Assembly (NCBI GenBank): GCA_021790055.1
Contig: JAJYIL010000031.1
Span: 1-12,388, forward strand
Length of the DNA stretch: 12,388 nt
Source: Bacteroidota bacterium
GTDB lineage: Bacteria; Bacteroidota; Ignavibacteria; Ignavibacteriales; Ignavibacteriaceae
Direction: 5' to 3'
Position numbers and translations under genes: made by a program. Shown here piece after piece: positions 6,848 through 12,388 of the stretch (position 1 is the first letter of the stretch; every line of letters begins with the position of its first letter). The notes under the pieces were generated by a model. That model was given only the letters and a program-made list of their open reading frames with translations, made no database searches and had not been told where the DNA came from.

Positions 6848-8716
6848 TTACCCTTCCAGCATTATCGGGAGTCTTATTGTAAAAGCTGTTCCTTTGTTCA
6901 ATTCGCTTTCCACGTTGATGGAACCATTGTGGTTATCGATAATTCCCCAGATAACCGAAAGACCCAGCCCGGTTCCTTTTTGCCCTTTAGTGCTAAAAAA
7001 CGGTTCAAAAATTTTTGATAAGTCTTCTTTTGCTATCCCGCATCCGGTATCCGAAATTTTTATTTCAATATATTCTTTCCGCCCGCCAATATCAACAGCG
7101 TCCCACTTCTGCCAATTGCAGCCCTTTCTTATACAACCCTCAAAGATTCCTTGAGCCGGCACTTCAAAATTATATACAGGTGCGCCGCATTTAGGGCATT
7201 TCTTTCCTTCTACAATTAACGATTGACTGCACTGAGGACACATTATTGCAATATCCTTTTTAACGTCAAGTTCGATTCTGTATTGATGCCTGCATTTTCC
7301 ATAAACCGGGTCAAAGTTAATAAATCCTTCGTTGTCGCTCGAGCGTGCTTTTACTTTTATCGAAGGCATCCCTTCTATTTTTATTTCGTTATCCATCAAG
7401 TCATGCCGCTTTGAACAGACGGCTTTCTTTATATGCATAATTCCAAACGGAGAAAGATTTAGTTTTTGAGATGAAACTTTAATCGTTCCGCCCCTTCTGC
7501 CTATCGCGTCGTTCGCATTTACCAATAAATTTATAATCACTTGCTGGATCTGGTTTGAGTCTACAGTTATGTTGGGCAGCTCTGGATCAAGGCTTTTAAC
7601 AAGCTTGATATGGTCTAATACTAATTGATTCTCAACAACACTGACGGCATGAATTATTATGTCATTAATGTTAGCATCATTTTTCTTTGGAATAGATTGC
7701 CTTGCAAAATCCAAAAGGCTTTTAACTATTTCCCTGCTTCGCTTTGTCTCGCGAACTATTACCTTTAAGTCTTCTTGAAGCTCCGGGTTGTTCTGAGTAC
7801 GTTTTAAGAGGAAGCTGCTGTAAGTAAGAACGCCGGTCAGCGGGTTATTAATCTCATGAGCAACACCGGCAGCAAGTCTTCCCAATGACGCCATCTTATC
7901 CGATTGGAAAAGCTGCATCCGCGCTTCGGACAGCTTCTTAGTCATGTTGTTAAATGAGCGTTCAAGCATTCCCATTTCATCGCTGCGGCTGTCTTTTATT
8001 GTATAATTAAGGTTTCCAATCCCCACCTGGTTGGTTGCGTTCAGTAATTCCTTCACCGGCTTATCGACCCATCTTCTAACAAAAAAGCCGATAATAAAGC
8101 TTAGTGCAAGCACAGCCGATATTGCAAAAATTACTATTTCAATTTCACCTTTTTTTATCTGGTTGTCTACGTCGCTTAAAGAGATAGTTACATCAAGAAC
8201 TCCAAGTACTGTTTGGCTTTTAGAATGTGCATGGCAGTCGGCTTCCCAGCATGAAGGCTCGTTGTATATGGGGTTGATAATTCCCATAACCCTGGATGAG
8301 TCCGGATTGACTCTGAAAATTCTTGTTCTGTCCTTTATCGGAAGCCTTTCAAGCGGCTTGTTTGCAGCATGACACATGTAGCAGCTTTCTGCATTCTTAT
8401 CAACCATCTTACCGATGTCGCCTTTATGAGATGAATAAATAATCTCCCCCAGCTTATTTAATACGCGAACATCCCGGATTCCAGGCTGGTCGCCGATAGT
8501 ATTAATTATCTTGTGTATACGATCGCGCTGGTTTAGAAGCATATCGTAGCGTGTGCTGTGCTTTACGGTCTCGCTAAGCTGGTTGGCGCTTCTTTCAACC
8601 TCGGCAAGCAGGCTGCTTGTATGTGATTGGATGTTGAAATAAGAAAAAACTCCTATTGTAACAAGCGCCGTTACTCCAACTGCTAATATTAATTTAAAAC
8701 CAATTTTCTTAAACAT
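6848..8716 (-). CDS. Membrane histidine kinase with c-type heme sensor and zinc-ribbon insert in the ATPase domain
   Basis: The 622-residue sensor kinase has TM1 at 7-27, a periplasmic sensor of about 165 residues, TM2 at 193-213 and a HAMP domain to about 265. The sensor has a CxxCH heme motif (Cys112, Cys115, His116) and a second C-x4-CH motif (Cys156, Cys161, His162), suggesting one or two covalent hemes. The kinase core shows GVAHEINNPLTG with phospho-acceptor His287, N-box NLLVNANDAI (396-405), DTGCGI (556-561) and GTGLGLSV (581-588). Between N-box and DTGxG, where about 20-30 residues are normal, lie some 130 residues (about 417-547) with CPQC (493-496), CPKC (507-510) and Cys434, 475, 528 and 533, which look like a zinc ribbon. 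It is probably autophosphorylated in response to periplasmic redox state or ligand and passes phosphate to the two downstream regulators. Confidence 0.88.
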   Translation of the reverse strand: MFKKIGFKLILAVGVTALVTIGVFSYFNIQSHTSSLLAEVERSANQLSETVKHSTRYDMLLNQRDRIHKIINTIGDQPGIRDVRVLNKLGEIIYSSHKGDIGKMVDKNAESCYMCHAANKPLERLPIKDRTRIFRVNPDSSRVMGIINPIYNEPSCWEADCHAHSKSQTVLGVLDVTISLSDVDNQIKKGEIEIVIFAISAVLALSFIIGFFVRRWVDKPVKELLNATNQVGIGNLNYTIKDSRSDEMGMLERSFNNMTKKLSEARMQLFQSDKMASLGRLAAGVAHEINNPLTGVLTYSSFLLKRTQNNPELQEDLKVIVRETKRSREIVKSLLDFARQSIPKKNDANINDIIIHAVSVVENQLVLDHIKLVKSLDPELPNITVDSNQIQQVIINLLVNANDAIGRRGGTIKVSSQKLNLSPFGIMHIKKAVCSKRHDLMDNEIKIEGMPSIKVKARSSDNEGFINFDPVYGKCRHQYRIELDVKKDIAIMCPQCSQSLIVEGKKCPKCGAPVYNFEVPAQGIFEGCIRKGCNWQKWDAVDIGGRKEYIEIKISDTGCGIAKEDLSKIFEPFFSTKGQKGTGLGLSVIWGIIDNHNGSINVESELNKGTAFTIRLPIMLEG

Positions 8717-8796
8717 ACTTCAAATCTTCCCAATGCGTAAACTTTGCTTTTATTTTTCAACCGAAATCTATAAGATTTTATTAAACTTTGTATACA
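8717..8796 (-). other. 80-nt gap between cytochrome and kinase genes
   Basis: This is the longest gap inside the minus-strand gene run. It holds a perfect 6-bp dyad, AAATCT-ATA-AGATTT (8764-8778), and GGAAG plus TTGAAG ahead of the kinase ATG as ribosome-binding sequence. The gap is long enough for a separate promoter for the signalling genes, but I see no convincing promoter boxes. The dyad is AT-rich and could be an operator or chance. Confidence 0.3.
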
Positions 8797-9957
8797 CTAT
8801 TTCCTTTTTAATGAAAGCGAAACTTCTTTACCGGGTCTGTTTTTTGGAAAGGTTTTATCTTCATGACAATTATCGCAAGCCGGGGGATTAGAGAAGTTCT
8901 TTCCTTTATGACATTCTACACAATCAAGATCTTTATGATTTTCGTCGAGCCTCAGTCCGGTTAAGTCGTGGTCGAACTTACCTGCTTCAAAAGAATTATG
9001 ACAGCTTTCGCATTTATTATCAAGCTTGACAAATTTACCCGAGGTACCGTGGCAATTTGAGCATGATAATTTTTCATGAAATTTGTTCAATGCCCAACCT
9101 GTTCGCACCGCATGATTAAATGGCATTCCCGGTTTTGTTTTATGACAGAGATTGCAGCTATCATTTTCATGACACGAAAAACACGGCTTATGATGCTGGT
9201 CTGCAGATTTTTTAATTTTGATAGGCATATTATAAAACTGTTGTGTCAAAGTCGGCTGACCTTTATCATGGCATTGTGTACAATTCTCATGTTGGTGGCA
9301 ATTTATACAACTTGCCCCAAAAAGATTTATGTGTTCATTATGATAGAATATTACGTACCTTCCCTCCCGGCTCGAAGTTTCGTAAACAACTTTCTCCGGC
9401 TCTTTTAGCTTTGGATGATCTTTTAGAGCGATTTTATTCACATCAATTTTCCGGGCGCCTGCACTTATTGATTTTAACGCATGACAATAGGTGCAGCTAT
9501 TTTCATGGCTCCACTCGCGGTGACAGTTTATGCACTGGCGGTGATATGCCGCTTCCAAATCCGGTTTACTTATATCCTCTCTTTTCCTTTCCTTTTGATG
9601 ACAGTTTTTACACGGCTGTATCGGTCCGCTCGTATTATAATGATGGCATGTAGTGCAGCCGCCGGACATCTCCGACATCTGAGCATGAGCCCTATGATAA
9701 AATACAACCGGCAAATACTTCTTAGACAATTCCTTAAGCAATACAACATTAATAGTCTTATCTGCAGGCTGATAAACAGTAACCATCTCATTTCTTGGGC
9801 ATTCAACCATGCAGGGATCCTTCTTTGTCGGTACTTCACAAGCATGGCATGTTTTACAAGTCAGCTTGGTTGACAGCGAGTGCCCCTTCGGAAGCTTCGA
9901 CTGACTGAAAATCGGTAATGAAAGCAAAAATATATTTAACAAGATAAGCTTTTTCAT
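8797..9957 (-). CDS. Periplasmic multiheme c-type cytochrome, 13 CxxCH motifs
   Basis: This is an exported electron carrier of 386 residues, with a Sec signal peptide at 1-20 (MKKLILLNIFLLSLPIFSQS) and no membrane helix after it. Thirteen CxxCH motifs start at Cys34, 101, 116, 142, 155, 217, 226, 259, 268, 299, 316, 346 and 361, with many extra histidines suited to bis-His ligation, as in cytochrome c3-type proteins. The N terminus also has Cys40, Cys49 and Cys53 around the first heme, giving a CxxCHxC then CxxxCP pattern of unclear purpose. Its ATG overlaps the hybB stop by 4 nt (ATGA), so the two proteins are translationally coupled and probably form one complex, with this protein passing electrons between the HybA/HybB module and other periplasmic carriers. 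The direction of flow cannot be read from sequence. Confidence 0.92.
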   Translation of the reverse strand: MKKLILLNIFLLSLPIFSQSKLPKGHSLSTKLTCKTCHACEVPTKKDPCMVECPRNEMVTVYQPADKTINVVLLKELSKKYLPVVFYHRAHAQMSEMSGGCTTCHHYNTSGPIQPCKNCHQKERKREDISKPDLEAAYHRQCINCHREWSHENSCTYCHALKSISAGARKIDVNKIALKDHPKLKEPEKVVYETSSREGRYVIFYHNEHINLFGASCINCHQHENCTQCHDKGQPTLTQQFYNMPIKIKKSADQHHKPCFSCHENDSCNLCHKTKPGMPFNHAVRTGWALNKFHEKLSCSNCHGTSGKFVKLDNKCESCHNSFEAGKFDHDLTGLRLDENHKDLDCVECHKGKNFSNPPACDNCHEDKTFPKNRPGKEVSLSLKRK

Positions 9958-11198
9958 CTGGCAGTTCCCCTAATTGTAAATTTAGTTTGAATCATGTATT
10001 GCCGTTTCGGTAAGCTGATTACAGGGAAGTTGAATACAATTACACGGTACAATAAAACAAGCATTGCTATAAAACCGACTGTAACGGAAATTTCTCCAAA
10101 AGAGGGGAAATAGGAACCGAATGAATACGGCGGCGTATATGCCGTTACAAAGTTGTTGATCCTATTTAATAACACTCCGAAAATTACAAGACAGGATGCA
10201 ATAAACAACCAGAGCGGCGATTTCAAAACAGCCTTTGATAAAAACATACGGAGCGGTATTATTACTCCGAACAAAACCTCTATAGCAAACATTATGCTTA
10301 CCGTGTTGAAGCTTGTAAGGTAAACAAAAGTTTCTCTGATAAACATATCGCCTAATTTGAATGCGAGATATACTCCAAGTATTGGCGGAACAATTGAACC
10401 GAGCCGCGAGAGTACTTCCATCTCCGGTTTCAATCCGAAAGAGCGAGCAGCTATTAATGATTCGAAAATTACCATCGGGAATCCGACCGAGATTGCCGAG
10501 AGCAAAAACAGCAAAGGCAAAATCGGCGTTTGCCACAGCGGGTGCATCTTTTGCCCAGCAATAATCATCAGGGTTCCAAGGGAAGATTGGTGCAAAGTTG
10601 AAAGCACTACACCGGCAATTATAAAAACAAACATTACCTTCGATAATCCTTTATCCAGAAGAATCAGAAGGCGTTCAACAGGTTTATTCAAAAAAGAAAA
10701 TATTCCTTTGAAGTTTACATGGTTTATAAATCTCTCCGTTACAATCGGAAGAAACTCGATGTAGAGAACAGTTAGATAAATCATAACGCAAATACCGACT
10801 TCAAAGAGAGCGGAGGTTCCGTTCCACATAATCATCGGATGCCAGATGTAATACCATCTTCCAATATCCATTGAGACGCTGAGAGCAACAAATGTATAGC
10901 CGAGCAGTGCTGTTAATAATGCTGGTTTAACAATGTCGTGGTAATGTGTACGGTGCATAACATGACCGAGCGCTGCGGTTGTAAATCCTCCGGCAGCTAA
11001 GGCTACTCCGGCGGCGACATCAACTCCTATCCAGATTCCCCATGGATATTGGTTATTCAAATGTGTAACCGCGCCGATGCCGAAAAATAGTCTGCCTAAT
11101 AAAAATACTAATCCGTTTAACGCCAAGAGTATCAGGATAAAAACTCCGGGAGTAAAAAACTTTTTAGTGATTGACGCAGGCTTCATATAGGATACCAT
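9954..11198 (-). CDS. hybB: HybB-like quinone-linked integral membrane subunit (NrfD/PsrC superfamily)
   Basis: This 414-residue polytopic protein has about ten membrane helices (near 18-38, 55-78, 92-110, 128-148, 185-202, 222-245, 268-285, 298-318, 328-345 and 370-388). It carries HybB wording: YPWGIWIGVDVAAGVALAAG (51-70), DIGRWYYIWHP (111-121), STLHQSSLGTLM (200-211) and FESLIAA (245-251). Members move electrons between menaquinone or quinone in the membrane and a periplasmic iron-sulfur partner. It starts 2 nt after hybA with AGGAGG at 11209-11214, 10 nt before the ATG and within the hybA coding end. A second in-frame Met (residue 5) is the only nearby alternative. E. coli HybB serves hydrogenase 2; here the partner downstream is a multiheme cytochrome and no hydrogenase gene is present in the window. 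Confidence 0.9.
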   Translation of the reverse strand: MVSYMKPASITKKFFTPGVFILILLALNGLVFLLGRLFFGIGAVTHLNNQYPWGIWIGVDVAAGVALAAGGFTTAALGHVMHRTHYHDIVKPALLTALLGYTFVALSVSMDIGRWYYIWHPMIMWNGTSALFEVGICVMIYLTVLYIEFLPIVTERFINHVNFKGIFSFLNKPVERLLILLDKGLSKVMFVFIIAGVVLSTLHQSSLGTLMIIAGQKMHPLWQTPILPLLFLLSAISVGFPMVIFESLIAARSFGLKPEMEVLSRLGSIVPPILGVYLAFKLGDMFIRETFVYLTSFNTVSIMFAIEVLFGVIIPLRMFLSKAVLKSPLWLFIASCLVIFGVLLNRINNFVTAYTPPYSFGSYFPSFGEISVTVGFIAMLVLLYRVIVFNFPVISLPKRQYMIQTKFTIRGTAR

Positions 11199-11200
11199 AT

Positions 11201-12100
11201 CTATACTTCCTCCTGATTTTTCCTGTTTTTAGTTATCCACATTATGCTGCCTAACAGGGCGTAAAGCGAAACCGGTGGAACGAAATAAGAAAATATTCCA
11301 TGCTGTATTGCCTCGGAAACTCCGGGAGCGGGCTTATCTCCAAGTTTTGGAAATGCTTTTTTTCTTAAGTCCTGGCTGCCGATATACATCCATGAAGTTC
11401 CACCGACTTCATACTCGCCGTAAATGTGGTCGAAGTATTTATCAGGATTTCTTCTTATCCTATCACGCGCAATTTTAACCAAATCGTTTCGCGGTCCATA
11501 GGTTAAGGCTTCAACCGGGCATATTTCAACGCAAGCCGGAAGCTTGCCAACCTTTGTTCGCTCAAAGCAGAAGTCGCATTTTTTAATTTCAGGATTTATT
11601 GCTTTGTTATATTCAAAAGACGGAACCTGGAACGGGCAAGCAACCATACAGTACCTGCATCCGATACACCTTTTCGTATCCCAAATTACTGATCCGTTTT
11701 CTTGTTTTGAAAAAGCCCCTACTATACAGGCAGAAACGCATGCAGGATGATCGCAATGCATGCATTGTACTTTTACATCCGTAGGAAGCTGGGCGTTCTG
11801 CGGATTAGGATATTCGTTAACTACTGTTAAAGCATTTACATCCGGGCGTCTTATTTCTTTAAAGACTGACCTGTCGTTATATTTTTCTAACTGAGGCGTT
11901 TCAATATCATGAGCAGTTTTGCAAGCCCATTCACAATTCCTGCATCCAATGCATGCAGATGTATCAACAAGTACTCCCATTCTATCTTCAGATAAGATAT
12001 TCTTCGGCGCTGCTTTTATTGATTTTGAAGGTAAGCCAGAAATTGCGGAGCCCAGAATTGCGGTCGTCTTAAAGAATTCTCTTCTATTTTGTTTTTCCAC
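11201..12100 (-). CDS. hybA: HybA-like Tat-exported four-cluster [4Fe-4S] ferredoxin subunit
   Basis: The 299-residue electron-transfer subunit begins with a twin-arginine signal, NRREFFKTTAILGSAISG (5-22), so it is exported folded. Sixteen cysteines in four groups should hold four [4Fe-4S] clusters: Cys50/53/56/60, 113/116/121/125, 145/148/151/155 and 175/178/190/194. The order and wording (QCMHCDHPACVSAC, CIGCRYCMVACPF, the YGEYEVGGTSWMYIG stretch) match HybA closely. A C-terminal hydrophobic segment, about 270-289, followed by basic residues, anchors it to the membrane as in HybA. The start is GTG at 12100 with AGAGGG at 12105-12110, only 4 nt away. It is the first gene of the minus-strand cluster and would wire HybB to the multiheme cytochrome. 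Confidence 0.92.
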   Translation of the reverse strand: MEKQNRREFFKTTAILGSAISGLPSKSIKAAPKNILSEDRMGVLVDTSACIGCRNCEWACKTAHDIETPQLEKYNDRSVFKEIRRPDVNALTVVNEYPNPQNAQLPTDVKVQCMHCDHPACVSACIVGAFSKQENGSVIWDTKRCIGCRYCMVACPFQVPSFEYNKAINPEIKKCDFCFERTKVGKLPACVEICPVEALTYGPRNDLVKIARDRIRRNPDKYFDHIYGEYEVGGTSWMYIGSQDLRKKAFPKLGDKPAPGVSEAIQHGIFSYFVPPVSLYALLGSIMWITKNRKNQEEV

Positions 12101-12388
12101 CTTACCCTCTTTCTTAATTAAAAATATTTCTTATATATATCTTACTTTTATCAAATCTAACATTAGGCTTTTATATAAAACTATGCCAAGTACTTTTTCT
12201 CCAATTATTTTTCTTTTGAAGTTTTGTTAAACACTAAATTTTAATTGAATAACAACTTTTAAAAATTCTCCAAATGTATAATTCATAATTTTACTTCTCG
12301 TATCTGAAATACCTCTCAAAATAGTTGCTGTAAGTGAGAAATAAAAACTATGCTTGTTGAATTTTTTTTCTCTCTATCAGTCACTTTA
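12101..12388 (-). promoter_or_regulatory. AT-rich leader upstream of the hybA operon
   Basis: These 288 bases contain no convincing gene and, as the region ahead of the first minus-strand gene, should hold the operon promoter. On the minus strand, TAGATTTG (12152-12159) fits the TAnnTTTG -7 box known from Bacteroidota sigma factors and lies 51 nt before the GTG, but no good -33 TTTG sits at the expected distance. TTGGCA (12184-12189) could be a -35-like element. Neither is compelling. A short minus-strand frame at 12227-12286 (19 codons) is not supported. Confidence 0.25.

Noticed and set aside
8764..8778. AAATCT-ATA-AGATTT considered as a terminator after the cytochrome gene
   Set aside because: The stem is only 6 bp and AT-only apart from one C-G pair per arm, with no T-run on the minus strand.
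9076..9873. Several long plus-strand open frames opposite the cytochrome gene
   Set aside because: They are antisense shadows of a protein with 13 heme motifs and a signal peptide; none shows a domain or ribosome site.
10162..10764. Open frames on both strands within hybB
   Set aside because: The HybB frame has ten membrane helices and family motifs; the others carry none.
12152..12189. Sigma-54 promoter from TTGGCA upstream of hybA
   Set aside because: The expected TTGC element at the required spacing is absent.
12227..12286. 19-codon minus-strand frame in the hybA leader, considered as a leader peptide
   Set aside because: No convincing ribosome site, no run of regulatory codons and no attenuator-like stem follows.
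1..12388. CRISPR arrays, tRNA/rRNA genes, insertion sequences, integrase or attachment sites
   Set aside because: Read through for spaced repeats, cloverleaf-like segments, transposase motifs and terminal repeats; none was seen.

Overview
The window looks like a chromosomal segment from a moderately AT-rich anaerobe or facultative anaerobe of the Bacteroidota/Chlorobi side, and Ignavibacteria-like lineages fit best. The basis is a long insert between the two catalytic regions of the LspA proteins (as in Bacteroidota LspA), a TraR/DksA-lspA-rluD neighbourhood, frequent TTG/GTG starts, and a multiheme-cytochrome respiratory locus tied to a two-component system. The placement is inference; no rRNA or tRNA is present to fix it.

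Left part (1-4041, plus strand), housekeeping. A TraR/DksA-type regulator with a long Lys/Ala-rich N-terminal tail is cut by the window edge. After a 161-nt gap with inverted repeats come two tandem lspA genes (lipoprotein signal peptidase), rluD (23S rRNA pseudouridine synthase, overlapping the second lspA by 47 nt) and an EamA-type transporter gene. The last four are packed as one transcription unit.

Centre (4042-4280). This is the convergent junction. It holds a short minus-strand reading frame that looks coding (29 to about 62 codons), either a microgene or the tail of a decayed gene.

Right part (4281-12100, all minus strand, read from right to left). The order is hybA-like Tat-exported four-cluster ferredoxin, hybB-like quinone-linked membrane subunit, 13-heme periplasmic cytochrome c, membrane histidine kinase with c-type heme motifs in its periplasmic sensor and a zinc-ribbon insert inside its ATPase domain, response regulator with a GcvH-like C-terminal domain, second, membrane-anchored response regulator with a GcvH-like domain, and a MacroD-type macrodomain hydrolase. 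Spacings are 2 nt, a 4-nt overlap, 80, 1, 59 and 20 nt, which suggests one operon or two coupled ones.

How the parts may work together. HybA, HybB and the cytochrome look like a quinone/periplasmic-cytochrome electron-transfer complex without hydrogenase subunits nearby. The heme-bearing kinase would sense the periplasmic redox state or a ligand and phosphorylate two receivers whose outputs are not DNA-binding domains but GcvH folds lacking the lipoyl-lysine at the aligned position. This suggests redox-responsive signalling that acts through protein contacts rather than directly on promoters. It is the most unusual content of the window. The genes are seen in the sequence; the circuit is inferred.
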